From Hydrogenophaga taeniospiralis CCUG 15921 (GTDB taxonomy: Bacteria; Pseudomonadota; Gammaproteobacteria; Burkholderiales; Burkholderiaceae_C), in NCBI RefSeq assembly GCF_001592305.1, contig NZ_BCWR01000019.1:150924-214923 (forward strand): a stretch of 64,000 nt of DNA, written 5' to 3'. The position numbers were made by a program, and so were the translations under genes. Position 1 is the first letter of the stretch; each line of letters begins with the position of its first letter. Positions 37,245-46,163 of the stretch are shown in pieces. The notes beneath the pieces were generated by a model, which searched no databases, had not been told where the DNA came from, and worked only from the letters and a program-made list of their open reading frames with translations.

Positions 37245-37649
37245 ATGGCTAAGTCTCCCTCCAGCAGCGCATCTGCCCGCGTCCGCAAAAAAGTCCGCAA
37301 GAACATTGCCGACGGCATTGCCCACGTGCACGCGTCGTTCAACAACACCATCATCACCATCACCGACCGTCAGGGCAATGCACTGTCCTGGGCGTCTTCG
37401 GGTGGTCAGGGCTTCAAGGGTTCGCGCAAGTCGACGCCTTTTGCTGCTCAGGTGGCTTCGGAAGTCGCGGGTCGTGCCGCGATCGAGCAGGGCATCAAGA
37501 ATCTGGACGTCGAGATCAAGGGTCCGGGCCCGGGTCGTGAGTCCTCGGTGCGTGCTCTGGGTGCTTTGGGCATCCGGATCAACTCGATTGCCGACGTGAC
37601 GCCTGTGCCGCACAACGGTTGCCGTCCGCAGAAGCGCCGTCGCATCTGA
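37245..37649 (+). CDS. rpsK: 30S ribosomal protein S11
   Basis: S11 (134 residues) lines the platform of the 30S subunit near the mRNA exit. The N-terminal Ser/Lys-rich leader, the [19 protein letters not shown] core and the C-terminal [17 protein letters not shown] are typical. A promoter-plus-hairpin region follows before rpsD. Confidence 0.98.
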   Translation: MAKSPSSSASARVRKKVRKNIADGIAHVHASFNNTIITITDRQGNALSWASSGGQGFKGSRKSTPFAAQVASEVAGRAAIEQGIKNLDVEIKGPGPGRESSVRALGALGIRINSIADVTPVPHNGCRPQKRRRI

Positions 37650-37658
37650 ACCGTCTGT

Positions 37659-37687
37659 TTGAGGCGGTGCCGCCAGCGCGGTACAAT
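37659..37687 (+). promoter_or_regulatory. Candidate internal promoter before rpsD
   Basis: TTGAGG at 37659-37664, a 17-base spacer, and TACAAT at 37682-37687 (a common Burkholderiales -10 form). Transcription would begin near 37694, immediately before the hairpin at 37707. Confidence 0.5.
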
Positions 37688-37706
37688 CAAAAGCTTTTTT
37701 TCGAGC

Positions 37707-37736
37707 GCCACCGCAGTCGCCTGCGGTGGCATTTTT
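37707..37736 (+). terminator. Terminator/attenuator hairpin between rpsK and rpsD
   Basis: A perfect 10-bp stem (37707-37716 and 37721-37730) with loop TCGC is followed by ATTTTTG. It has the form of an intrinsic terminator but lies inside the ribosomal gene string, so it may act as a partial terminator or attenuator controlling rpsD-rpoA-rplQ. Confidence 0.75.
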
Positions 37737-37812
37737 GCTAAGCCCACCGCCCCCGTCCAACGGGTGGCTCCCGCAACATCGGGTTGCGGCAGTGTGATTC
37801 AAGGAAACCAAC

Positions 37813-38436
37813 GTGGCACGTTACCTCGGCCCCAAGGCCAAACTCTCCCGCCGTGAAGGCTCGGACCTGTTGCTCAAGAGCGCACGCCGCTCGATCAGCG
37901 ACAAGGCCAAATTCGACTCCAAGCCTGGCCAACATGGCCGCACCTCCGGTCAGCGCACCTCCGACTTTGGTCTGCAGCTGCGTGAAAAGCAGAAAGTCAA
38001 GCGCACCTATGGCGTGCTGGAACGCCAGTTCCGCCGCTATTTCGCCGAGGCGGACCGTCGCCGTGGCAATACCGGCGCCAACCTGTTGTTCCTGCTGGAA
38101 GCACGCCTGGACAACGTCGTGTTCCGCATGGGTTTTGCATCCACCCGCGCTGAAGCCCGCCAGATCGTGTCGCACAAGGCGATCACGGTCAACGGCAAGT
38201 CGGTCAACATCCCCTCGTACTCGGTCAAGGCCGGTGATGTGGTGGCGGTGCGTGAAAAGTCCAAGAAACAGGCCCGCGTGATCGAAGCGTTGGAACTCGC
38301 CAAGCAGATTGGCTTCCCCGCCTGGGTCGACGTGGCCGTGGACAAGGCCGAAGGCGTGTTCAAGAAGTCGCCCGACCGTGATGAGTTCGGTGCCGACATC
38401 AACGAATCGCTGATCGTCGAACTGTATTCCCGTTAA
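37813..38436 (+). CDS. rpsD: 30S ribosomal protein S4
   Basis: S4 (207 residues) nucleates 30S assembly and in E. coli represses the alpha operon. The GTG start at 37813 has AAGGAAA upstream. [19 protein letters not shown] and the S4 RNA-binding domain ([23 protein letters not shown]) are present. It is preceded by a hairpin region that could be a control point. Confidence 0.98.
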   Translation: MARYLGPKAKLSRREGSDLLLKSARRSISDKAKFDSKPGQHGRTSGQRTSDFGLQLREKQKVKRTYGVLERQFRRYFAEADRRRGNTGANLLFLLEARLDNVVFRMGFASTRAEARQIVSHKAITVNGKSVNIPSYSVKAGDVVAVREKSKKQARVIEALELAKQIGFPAWVDVAVDKAEGVFKKSPDRDEFGADINESLIVELYSR

Positions 38437-38529
38437 TTTCGTTCCCGGCCTGCACCTGCACGGTGTGGTCGGGCCATGCTCCGTCTGCCTTATCGGTGTA
38501 ACGAGCCGAGGGTACTGAAGGAAGTTTGA

Positions 38530-39516
38530 ATGCTGAACAATCTGCTGAAGCCCAAAACCATCAACGTCGAGCAACTGTCGACCAATCGCGCCAAAGTGAC
38601 GCTGGAGCCCTTCGAACGCGGCTACGGTCACACGCTGGGCAATGCCCTGCGCCGGGTGTTGCTGTCCTCGATGACCGGGCACGCGCCGACCGAGGTCACC
38701 ATTGCCGGTGTGGTTCACGAATACTCCTCCATCGATGGTGTGCAGGAAGATGTCGTGAACATGTTGCTGAACCTCAAGGGTGTGGTCTTCAAGTTGCACA
38801 ACCGCGACGAAGTCACCCTGAGCCTGCGCAAGGATGGTGAAGGCCTGGTCACGGCGGCCGACATTCAGACGCCGCACGACGTGGAAATCGTCAACCCTGG
38901 CCATGTGATCGCCACGCTGTCTGCCGGCGCCAAGCTGGATATGCAGATCAAGGTTGAAAAAGGTCGTGGTTATGTGCCCGGTAGCCTGCGCCGCAACGAT
39001 GACCAGTCGCGTTCGATTGGTCGCATCGTGCTCGACGCTTCGTTCTCGCCGGTCAAGCGCGTGAGCTACACCGTTGAAAGCGCTCGTGTGGAGCAGCGTA
39101 CCGATCTGGACAAGCTGGTGCTTGAAATCGAGACCAACGGTTCGATCGGTCCGGAAGAAGCCGTGCGCGCCTCTGCCAAGATCCTGGTGGAACAGCTCGC
39201 GGTGTTTGCCCAACTCGAAGGCGTGGAGCTGTCGGCGTTCGACCAGCCTGCCCAGCGCAGCTCCCAGCAGTTCGACCCGATCCTGCTGCGTCCTGTGGAC
39301 GAGCTCGAACTCACCGTGCGTTCGGCCAACTGCCTCAAGGCCGAAAACATCTATTACATCGGGGACCTGATCCAGCGCACTGAGAACGAGTTGCTGAAGA
39401 CCCCCAACCTGGGTCGCAAGTCGCTCAACGAGATCAAGGAAGTGCTCGCCTCGCGCGGCCTGACCTTGGGTATGAAGCTCGAAAACTGGCCGCCGGCCGG
39501 TCTCGACAAACACTGA
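38530..39516 (+). CDS. rpoA: RNA polymerase alpha subunit
   Basis: The alpha subunit (328 residues) assembles the polymerase core and contacts UP elements and activators. The N-terminal dimerisation domain ([23 protein letters not shown]) and the C-terminal domain ([21 protein letters not shown], then [14 protein letters not shown]) are intact. It follows rpsD by 93 bases. Confidence 0.98.
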   Translation: MLNNLLKPKTINVEQLSTNRAKVTLEPFERGYGHTLGNALRRVLLSSMTGHAPTEVTIAGVVHEYSSIDGVQEDVVNMLLNLKGVVFKLHNRDEVTLSLRKDGEGLVTAADIQTPHDVEIVNPGHVIATLSAGAKLDMQIKVEKGRGYVPGSLRRNDDQSRSIGRIVLDASFSPVKRVSYTVESARVEQRTDLDKLVLEIETNGSIGPEEAVRASAKILVEQLAVFAQLEGVELSAFDQPAQRSSQQFDPILLRPVDELELTVRSANCLKAENIYYIGDLIQRTENELLKTPNLGRKSLNEIKEVLASRGLTLGMKLENWPPAGLDKH

Positions 39517-39590
39517 TCCCGGCGATCAAACGTCTGACGAACCTCCAGTACCTGATACGGCTGGAGGCAAAACACTGAAAGGAAATCACC

Positions 39591-39986
39591 ATGCGTCACG
39601 GACACGGACTTCGTAAACTCAATCGCACCAGCGAGCACCGCCTCGCGATGCTGCGCAACATGATGAACTCGCTGCTTACGCACGAAGTCATCAAGACCAC
39701 GCTGCCCAAGGCCAAAGAGCTGCGCCGCGTTGTCGAACCCATGATCACCCTGGCCAAGGTCGCGACCGTGGCCAACCGTCGTCTGGCTTTTGACCGCCTG
39801 CGCGACCGCGATGTGGTCGTCAAGCTCTTCAACGAACTGGGCCCGCGCTTCGCAGCCCGTCCGGGTGGCTATACCCGCATCCTGAAGATGGGCTACCGGG
39901 TGGGCGACAATGCACCCATGGCGCTGGTCGAACTGGTGGATCGCGCAGAAGATGCCGCTCCAGCGGCTGACGACGCGAAAGCGTGA
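39591..39986 (+). CDS. rplQ: 50S ribosomal protein L17
   Basis: L17 (131 residues) lies near the exit tunnel. [20 protein letters not shown] and [20 protein letters not shown] are diagnostic. The C-terminus carries an acidic, Ala-rich extension. A ribosome binding site AAGGAAA precedes the ATG. An initiator tRNA gene begins 17 bases after its stop. Confidence 0.98.
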   Translation: MRHGHGLRKLNRTSEHRLAMLRNMMNSLLTHEVIKTTLPKAKELRRVVEPMITLAKVATVANRRLAFDRLRDRDVVVKLFNELGPRFAARPGGYTRILKMGYRVGDNAPMALVELVDRAEDAAPAADDAKA

Positions 39987-40003
39987 TAGAATACAAGGCT
40001 TGA

Positions 40004-40080
<77 letters not shown>

Positions 40081-40109
40081 AACCAATCAAGCATTGCGCT
40101 TGTCATTGA

Positions 40110-40134
40110 AGCCCACGGTAACGTGGGCTTTTTT
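40110..40134 (+). terminator. Intrinsic terminator after the ribosomal operon and tRNA-fMet
   Basis: An 8-bp stem AGCCCACG/CGTGGGCT with GTAA loop, followed by a T run. Classic rho-independent terminator placed 30 bases after the tRNA. Confidence 0.92.
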
Positions 40135-40177
40135 GTTGGTGCGTCCCGGTTCGGCGCCGGTCCGATCGCGCTCACGG

Positions 40178-40807
40178 TCAGCCGCTGGCCAGTTGGCTGG
40201 ACATCCGCTCCGGAAGCCGGCGCTCGACAAACAGTTCACCCACCTCCTTGAGGCTGAGGTATCGGCCTGTTTTGCCTTGCTTGCCCATCACCTTCAGCAG
40301 GATGGGCCACTCGCCATCCATCAGTTTTCTGTCGATGCTGCGTCTGTGGCCCGCCGCACGCTCGAAGTTGGCGTCCATCATGCGCTGCAGTTCGTCCAGG
40401 TCGAGTCCGGGTTCGGCGTGGCCATCGGCATCGGTTTTCTCGCTCGCAAACTCCTCCAGCCGTGCGAGTTCCTTCGGATCGACTTTGGCCTTGGCATCCA
40501 GAATGCGCGAACCGGCGCCCTTCTTGTCCAAAGGCCCGTTCCTCAGTTCGTTCAGTCGCAGGCCTCCGAAGCCGTTGCGTGCCATCTGCAGCGGGGTGAG
40601 CCCGTTCGCGACCAGTGCAATGGCCCGGATCGCCGCAGCGGGGAGTTCGGGTTGCCCATCGCCCGCGTTCGCCACCTTGACGATGGTGCTGGTGATTGTC
40701 CCAAGACTCACCACGTCGTCGGCCAGCAGGCCCTGCGCCACCAGCGCCCTCAGGAAGGGGCAGGGGTTGTTGGGGGAGACCTTTGGCGAGCGGGGCGTGG
40801 ACGGCAT
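40178..40807 (-). CDS. Unknown cytoplasmic protein
   Basis: The protein has 209 residues, no signal peptide and no membrane segment. It has a Pro/Ser/Thr-rich start, a middle part with repeated Leu/Ala helices (GLTPLQMARNGFGGLRLNELRNGPLDKKGAGSRILDAK), an acidic stretch with Asp residues near DADGHAEPGLDLDEL that resembles a metal-binding loop but is not a clean EF-hand, and a C-terminal block MDGEWPILLKVMGK, KTGRYLSLKEVGELF, RRLPER. AGGA lies upstream of the start. I do not recognise the family. It is encoded opposite to the ribosomal operon end and 81 bases from the glutamate-synthase-like gene. Confidence 0.65.
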   Translation of the reverse strand: MPSTPRSPKVSPNNPCPFLRALVAQGLLADDVVSLGTITSTIVKVANAGDGQPELPAAAIRAIALVANGLTPLQMARNGFGGLRLNELRNGPLDKKGAGSRILDAKAKVDPKELARLEEFASEKTDADGHAEPGLDLDELQRMMDANFERAAGHRRSIDRKLMDGEWPILLKVMGKQGKTGRYLSLKEVGELFVERRLPERMSSQLASG

Positions 40808-40888
40808 GTCTTTTCCTGGGTGGAGAAACGGGTGGGACTGGAGGCACTCAGACCTTGCGTTGCATCGGCGACGGATGCGGCGCGAGGA

Positions 40889-42508
40889 TCAGGTCAGACC
40901 GAACCGGTCGGCCCGTGCCTGCTCCCAGTAGGTGGTGAACACCGCATGCTGGCCTTCGGAGCCGCGCAGCAGGGCGCCGGGCTGGGTGGTGGGCAGCAGG
41001 TTGGCCAGCAGGCGCACTTCGTTTTCGTTCACGCGGCGCACGATGTGCTGCGCCGTGATGTCGCCTGGGTGCTGCAGGCCGCCGGCCTGCACCAGTTCCT
41101 GCAGCGCCTTCAGTGTCTGCTGATGGAAATTGAACACCCGCGTGGCCTTGTCGGGCACCACCAGCGCCTGCTGGCGCACCGGGTCCTGGGTGGAGACGCC
41201 GGTGGGGCACTGGCCTGTGTGGCAGGTCTGGGCCTGGATGCAGCCCAGGGCAAACATGAAACCGCGTGCGCTGTTGCACCAGTCGGCACCAATGGCCAGA
41301 CAGCGTGCGATGTCGAAGGCGCTCACCACCTTGCCCGAGGCGCCGATCTTGATGCGATCACGCAGGTTCACACCCACCAGCGTGTTGTGCACCAGGCGCA
41401 GGCCTTCCTGCAGCGGCGCCCCCACGTGGTCGGTGAACTCCAGCGGTGCCGCGCCGGTGCCGCCCTCGGCGCCATCGACCACGATGAAGTCGGGCGTGAT
41501 GCCGGTCTCCAGCATCGCCTTGACGATGGCGAACCACTCCCAGGGGTGGCCGATGCAGAGTTTGAAGCCGGTCGGCTTGCCACCCGAGAGCTCGCGCAGC
41601 CGCGCGACGAACTGCAGCAGCTCCATCGGGGTCGAGAAGGCGCTGTGCGCGGCCGGAGACACGCAGTCCACGCCCACCGGCACGCCGCGTGCCGCAGCGA
41701 TCTCGGGCGTCACCTTGGCGCCCGGCAACACGCCGCCGTGGCCCGGCTTGGCCCCCTGGCTGAGCTTGATCTCGATCATCCTGACCTGGGCGTCGAGGGC
41801 GTTGGCCTTGAACTTGTCCTCGTTGAACAGGCCGTCGTCGCCGCGGCAGCCGAAGTAGCCCGAGCCGATTTCCCAGATCAGGTCGCCGCCGTTGAGCCGG
41901 TGCCAGGCCGAGATGGAGCCTTCGCCGGTGTCGTGGGCGAAGCCGCCACGTTGGGCGCCCGCGTTGAGCGCCTGGATGGCGTTGGCCGACAGCGCGCCAA
42001 AGCTCATGGCCGAGATGTTGAACACGCTGGCCGCGTAGGGCTGGGTGCAGGTGGGGCCGCCGATGGTGACGCGAAAGTCATGCGAGTCCAGTGCGGTGGG
42101 TGCGAGCGAGTGGTTGAGCCATTCGTGTCCGACGGCGCGCAGGTCGCGCTGGGTGCCGAACGGGCGCTTGTCGGTCTCGCCCTTGGCGCGCGCATAGGCC
42201 AGGCTGCGCTGGCTGCGCGAAAACGGTGTGGCCTCGGTGTCGCTCTCCAGAAAATACTGACGGATCTCGGGCCGGATCTTTTCCAGCATGAAGCGGAAAT
42301 GGCCGATGACCGGGTAATTGCGCAGCACCGAGCTCTTGGTCTGGCGCAGGTCCCAGAACCCCAGCGCCGAAAGGCCTGCGGACAGCACGAAAACCAGCCC
42401 ACCGACACCAAAGGCCACCAGCGTGAACAGGCTGAGCAGCGCGCAAAGAACGCACAGGGCGAGCGCGGTGTAGCGCACCGGATAAATGGCGTTGAGGCGT
42501 TCGAGCAT
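40889..42508 (-). CDS. Membrane-anchored FMN-binding glutamate synthase-family protein
   Basis: The 539-residue protein starts with two hydrophobic helices (about 12-50). A glutamate-synthase central/FMN domain follows: FNISAMSFGALSANAIQALN, HDTGEGSIS, then IVVDGAEGGTGAAP and KIGASGKVVSAFDI (FMN phosphate binding). It ends with a Cys cluster of the form CIQAQTCHTGQCPTGV, which in GltB holds a 3Fe-4S centre. The amidotransferase domain is absent, so it cannot be a full GltB. Related stand-alone proteins (YerD-like) have no agreed function. AAGGAA precedes ATG 42508. Confidence 0.88.
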   Translation of the reverse strand: MLERLNAIYPVRYTALALCVLCALLSLFTLVAFGVGGLVFVLSAGLSALGFWDLRQTKSSVLRNYPVIGHFRFMLEKIRPEIRQYFLESDTEATPFSRSQRSLAYARAKGETDKRPFGTQRDLRAVGHEWLNHSLAPTALDSHDFRVTIGGPTCTQPYAASVFNISAMSFGALSANAIQALNAGAQRGGFAHDTGEGSISAWHRLNGGDLIWEIGSGYFGCRGDDGLFNEDKFKANALDAQVRMIEIKLSQGAKPGHGGVLPGAKVTPEIAAARGVPVGVDCVSPAAHSAFSTPMELLQFVARLRELSGGKPTGFKLCIGHPWEWFAIVKAMLETGITPDFIVVDGAEGGTGAAPLEFTDHVGAPLQEGLRLVHNTLVGVNLRDRIKIGASGKVVSAFDIARCLAIGADWCNSARGFMFALGCIQAQTCHTGQCPTGVSTQDPVRQQALVVPDKATRVFNFHQQTLKALQELVQAGGLQHPGDITAQHIVRRVNENEVRLLANLLPTTQPGALLRGSEGQHAVFTTYWEQARADRFGLT

Positions 42509-42565
42509 GGGTTCCTTGGGGGCTTACACTGCCCAGCATCATAAAACCCGCCCCCGCTTTCCCCC

Positions 42566-43375
42566 ATGAACACCGATACCACGCCCGTCCCCATGGACAA
42601 CGACGATTTTGATGCGCTCGACGCCATCCTGGACGACCTGCGCACGCGCGGCGAGGACGTGCCGCAGTGGGAGTTCTGCGAGGGCGCCATGGCCGCGCTG
42701 CTGTGCACGCGACGCCTCATCATGCCCAGCGAGTACTTCCCGGTGCTGCTCGGCACCGGAGACAGCGAACCGGGCGTGCCCGGCAGCGATCCCGAGGACA
42801 CGCACTTCGCCGATGCGGCGCAGTTCACGCGTTTCATGGAGCTGTGGACGCGGCGCTGGAACGAGGTGGCCACGGCGCTGGGGGCTCCGGTCGAAACGCT
42901 CGAAGACGAACGCAGCTACCACCCCGAGGTGATGGACGTGCGCGGTGCGGTGGCCAGCCTGCCCGAGGAAGCGCGCGCCGACATGGGTGATCAGGTCTTG
43001 CCGGCGTTCGGCCAGGTCTGGGCCCTGGGCTTCATGTTCGTGGTGGAGAGCTGGCCCGAGGAATGGGCCGCCCCGCGCGACAAGGAAGCGGCCGGCTGGC
43101 TCAACGACGCGCTCGACGCCATCGTGGCGCTGACCGAGGACGACACCGATCCACCCACGGTCTGCATGCACAGCGAAGACGGCGCGCCCAGTGTGAGCGA
43201 CGAGCGACTGAACGCGTTTGGCGCCGCCATCTGGGCGGTGTACGACCTGCGCCAGCTCTGGCAAAGCCTGGGTCCGCGCGTCGAGTCCGCGCGCAAGGCC
43301 GACACTCCGGGGCGCAACGATCCCTGCTGGTGCGGCAGCGGCAAGAAATACAAGAAGTGCCACGGCATGGGGTGA
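42566..43375 (+). CDS. UPF0149 (YecA-type) protein with C-terminal SEC-C zinc motif
   Basis: The 269-residue acidic protein has an N-terminal UPF0149/YecA-like helical domain (EFCEGAMAALLCTRRLIMPSEYFPVLLG). It ends with PGRNDPCWCGSGKKYKKCHG, the SEC-C zinc motif also found at the end of SecA. The motif's C-x-C-x8-C-H ligands are all present. YecA-type proteins are linked to ribosome or SecB interaction in E. coli; the role here is uncertain. It is divergent from the FMN protein, sharing a 57-base gap. Confidence 0.9.
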   Translation: MNTDTTPVPMDNDDFDALDAILDDLRTRGEDVPQWEFCEGAMAALLCTRRLIMPSEYFPVLLGTGDSEPGVPGSDPEDTHFADAAQFTRFMELWTRRWNEVATALGAPVETLEDERSYHPEVMDVRGAVASLPEEARADMGDQVLPAFGQVWALGFMFVVESWPEEWAAPRDKEAAGWLNDALDAIVALTEDDTDPPTVCMHSEDGAPSVSDERLNAFGAAIWAVYDLRQLWQSLGPRVESARKADTPGRNDPCWCGSGKKYKKCHGMG

Positions 43376-43383
43376 GTCGCCGA

Positions 43384-44049
43384 TCAGGCCATCAGCTCGA
43401 ACGGGCCGCCCTGTTCGATGGCGCGCTGGTAGGCAGGCCGGGCGTGGATGCGGCCCAGCCAGTCCATCAGCTTGGGGCGGCTCTGGTCCAGCCCCGCGCG
43501 CGCGGCCGCGGCCTCTACCGGAAAGCTCATCTGCACGTCGGCGGCGCTGAACGAGCGCCCGGCAAACCAGGGTGAACTGGCCAGCTCGGCCTCCAGGAAA
43601 TCCAGGTGTTGCGTGAGGTTGGGGGTGATGAAGCGGCGCTTGACCGTGGCCGAGATCGCCTTGGCCACCGGGCGCACCAGCAGTGGCGCTCGTTCCACCT
43701 GATCGAACACCAGCTTGAGCAGCAGGGGCGGCATGAGCGAGCCCTCTGCGTAGTGCAGCCAGTAGCGGTAGCGCTGAAACGCGGGCGTGCCCGCCTCGGG
43801 CGCGAGGCGGCCCTCGCCATAGGTCTCCACCAGGTACTCGATGATGGCGCCCGACTCCGCCAGCGTGGCCCGGCCGTCGGTCACCACCGGTGATTTGCCC
43901 AGGGGGTGCACCTTGCGCAGCGAGGGCGGCGCCAGCATGGTCTCGGGGTCGCGCTCATAGCGCTGGATCTCGTAGGGCACGCCCAGTTCTTCGAGCAGCC
44001 AGAGCACGCGCTGCGAGCGCGAGTTGTTGAGGTGGTGGACGGTGAGCAT
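43384..44049 (-). CDS. Glutathione S-transferase family protein
   Basis: The 221-residue protein has the thioredoxin-fold N-terminal domain of GSTs: MLTVHHLNNSRSQRVLWLLEEL (a catalytic Ser near residue 10-12), the cis-Pro segment KSPVVTDG, and LAESGAIIEYL for glutathione binding. An all-helical C-terminal domain follows. ATG 44049 has AAGGAAA upstream; the longer frame overlaps the LysR gene. It lies 32 bases behind the LysR regulator on the same strand. Substrates are unknown; detoxification is the usual role. Confidence 0.92.
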   Translation of the reverse strand: MLTVHHLNNSRSQRVLWLLEELGVPYEIQRYERDPETMLAPPSLRKVHPLGKSPVVTDGRATLAESGAIIEYLVETYGEGRLAPEAGTPAFQRYRYWLHYAEGSLMPPLLLKLVFDQVERAPLLVRPVAKAISATVKRRFITPNLTQHLDFLEAELASSPWFAGRSFSAADVQMSFPVEAAAARAGLDQSRPKLMDWLGRIHARPAYQRAIEQGGPFELMA

Positions 44050-44081
44050 CGGATTTCCTTGGGTGAGAGGAGTGACAGCGC

Positions 44082-44972
44082 TCAGCTTAGCGCCTGCGGC
44101 AACGCCCGCGCGAGGAAGTCCCACACGGCACGGATGCGCGGGTTGCTGCGGATCTCGCGGTGCACCGCCAGCCACACGGGCAGCGGCGGTATGGGCAGCA
44201 TGGGCAGCAGCGGCACCAGGTCCGGGTTCTGGCGCGCCACGTAGCGGGCCAGAAAGCCCACACCCAGCCCTGCGCTTACCGCGGCCTGGTAGGCGTTGAG
44301 GTCGTCGGTGCGCACTGCGAAGCGTTCGCGCTCGATCGGGTAGCCCATGCGGGCGAAGCCCTGCACGATATCGGTGTTGCGGTCGTAGCCGATCAGGTCG
44401 TGCACCAGCAGGTCCTCGGGCATCTGCGGCGTGCCGCGTCGGCGCAGGTAGTCGCGGTGCGCATAGGCGCCGATGGCGACCTGCCCCACACGCTTGGTCA
44501 CCAAAGAGCCTTGGTCGGGCCGCACCATGCGCAGCGCGATGTCGGCCTCGCGCTGCAGCAGGTTGCTCACCGCGTTGCTCGACACCAGCTCGATCTGGAT
44601 GTCGGGCAGGGCCTGGCGCATCTGCAGCAGCACCGGCGGCAACAGCACGCAGGTGACGGGCTGGCTCGCCGTGATGCGCACCGAGCCCCGCGGGTCGACC
44701 TGCGCGCCCGAGGCCTGGCGCGCGAGCTGATCGGCCGCGACCGACATGGCGCGCGCCGCGTCGGCCAGCCGCAGCGCGTGGGCGGTGGGCACCAGGCCGC
44801 GGCCCGTGCGCTCAAACAGCACCACGCCCAGCTGCGTTTCCAGCTCCCCGATGTGCCGGCCCACTGTGGGCTGGCTGGTGGCCAGGGCGCGCGCGGCCGC
44901 CATCAGGCTGCCGTGGTCCAGCGCGGCCAGAAACGAGCGGATCAGGGTCCAGTTGAAGTCTCCGGTATGCAT
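44082..44972 (-). CDS. LysR-family transcriptional regulator
   Basis: The 296-residue protein has an N-terminal winged helix (HGSLMAAARALATSQPTVGRHIGELE, about 18-45) and a periplasmic-binding-protein-like effector domain (IQIELVSSNAVSNLLQREADIALRM). It is divergent from the SDR/Tat-nitroreductase pair and upstream of the GST gene, so it probably controls one or both. The ATG (MHTGDFNW) lies within a TATGCATA palindrome. The effector is unknown. Confidence 0.92.
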   Translation of the reverse strand: MHTGDFNWTLIRSFLAALDHGSLMAAARALATSQPTVGRHIGELETQLGVVLFERTGRGLVPTAHALRLADAARAMSVAADQLARQASGAQVDPRGSVRITASQPVTCVLLPPVLLQMRQALPDIQIELVSSNAVSNLLQREADIALRMVRPDQGSLVTKRVGQVAIGAYAHRDYLRRRGTPQMPEDLLVHDLIGYDRNTDIVQGFARMGYPIERERFAVRTDDLNAYQAAVSAGLGVGFLARYVARQNPDLVPLLPMLPIPPLPVWLAVHREIRSNPRIRAVWDFLARALPQALS

Positions 44973-45002
44973 ATGTGTATGTCTGGTGTCCGGTTTCAGG
45001 CA

Positions 45003-45032
45003 ATTGTGTATGGGGGCCGATGTTTCCACAAT
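45003..45032. promoter_or_regulatory. Inverted repeat in the LysR/SDR divergent region
   Basis: ATTGTG at 45003-45008 and CACAAT at 45027-45032 are separated by 18 bases in a 103-base divergent intergenic gap. It is a candidate binding site for the neighbouring LysR regulator. Spacing is longer than the typical T-N11-A core, so this is tentative. Confidence 0.4.
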
Positions 45033-45075
45033 CGATCCCATGGTGCCGGTGGTCGGCGCCCCATGGAGTTTCCTC

Positions 45076-46131
45076 ATGCATGAGCTGTCTTCTTCCCACC
45101 CCGCCGAGACGGTGCTGGTCCTGGGCGGCCGTGGCCGTTTCGGCCTGGCCGCGGCCCAGGCCTTTGCGCGTGGCGGCTGGCGCGTGCTGGCCCAGATGCG
45201 ACCCGGCGCCGCAGCCCCCGAGGTGGCCGGCGTCACGTGGCTGGCGCAGGCGCTGGACACGCCGCAGGCTGTCGAGGCACTGGTCGCGCAGGTGCGTCGC
45301 AGCGGCGGGGCCTCGGTGGTGGTGCATGCGCTCAACCCCAACCGCTACACGCGCCAGGCCTGGAAGCGCGAAGCCTGGCCGCTGCTGCAGTCTGGCATGG
45401 CGGTGGCGCAGGCGCTGGGGGCCACGATCATGCTGCCCGGCAATGTGTACAACTATGGCGAGGCCATGCCGGGCGTGCTGCTCGAAGACACCCCGCAGCG
45501 CCCCAGCATGGCCATGGGGCGCATCCGCACCGACATGGAGGCGCGGCTGGAGCAGGCCACCCGCCAGGGCCGGCTGCGCGCGGTGATCGTGCGCGCCGGC
45601 AACTTCTATGGCCGGGGGCGCGGCACCTGGCTCGACCTGGCCATGCTCACCGGCATCCGGCGTGGCAAGCTGGTGCTTCCCGGTCCGCTGGACGTGCGCA
45701 CGCCCTGGGCCTACCTGCCCGACCTGGCCCGGACCTTCGTGGCGGTGGCCGGCGCGCGCGCGGCGATGGCGCCGTTCGAGTCGCTGCATTTCAGCGGCCA
45801 CGATCTGTCGGGCCAGGACTGGGTCGATGTCTTGCAGCCGCTGGCCCGCCAGCAGGGCTGGCTGAGCGAGCAGGCGACCCTGCGCGTGGGCGGCCTGCCG
45901 TGGCCTTTGTTCTCCCTGCTGGGGCCCCTGGTGCCGAGCTGGGCCACGCTGGTGGCGCTGCGCTACCTCTGGAACCGGCCGCACCGGCTGGACAACCGCC
46001 GCCTGCGGGCCCTGATCGGCAGCGAGCCGCACACGCCCTGGCCGCTGGCGCTGGAACACACCCTGCGGGACTTGGGCATGCTGCCCGCGGCCGCCGAGCC
46101 GCCGGTGCACTCTGGAACCGCGCGGGCCTGA
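45076..46131 (+). CDS. NAD-dependent epimerase/dehydratase (atypical SDR)
   Basis: The 351-residue protein has an N-terminal Rossmann motif VLVLGGRGRFG, an altered GxxGxxG. It has a nucleotide-sugar-epimerase-like middle (GNVYNYGEAMPGVLLEDTPQRP) with an NxYxYG pattern, and a C-terminal hydrophobic patch. ATG 45076 has GGAG seven bases upstream; other ATGs upstream lack one. It forms a pair with the Tat-exported nitroreductase-like gene (32-base gap) under a divergent LysR. The substrate is not evident. Confidence 0.8.
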   Translation: MHELSSSHPAETVLVLGGRGRFGLAAAQAFARGGWRVLAQMRPGAAAPEVAGVTWLAQALDTPQAVEALVAQVRRSGGASVVVHALNPNRYTRQAWKREAWPLLQSGMAVAQALGATIMLPGNVYNYGEAMPGVLLEDTPQRPSMAMGRIRTDMEARLEQATRQGRLRAVIVRAGNFYGRGRGTWLDLAMLTGIRRGKLVLPGPLDVRTPWAYLPDLARTFVAVAGARAAMAPFESLHFSGHDLSGQDWVDVLQPLARQQGWLSEQATLRVGGLPWPLFSLLGPLVPSWATLVALRYLWNRPHRLDNRRLRALIGSEPHTPWPLALEHTLRDLGMLPAAAEPPVHSGTARA

Positions 46132-46163
46132 TCCGACGCGACCGTTCACCCACAGGAGGAACC

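Noticed and set aside
40094..42544. 816-codon plus-strand open frame
   Set aside because: It is antisense to the FMN glutamate-synthase-like gene and the unknown minus-strand gene, with typical shadow composition (His, Arg, Gly, Gln).
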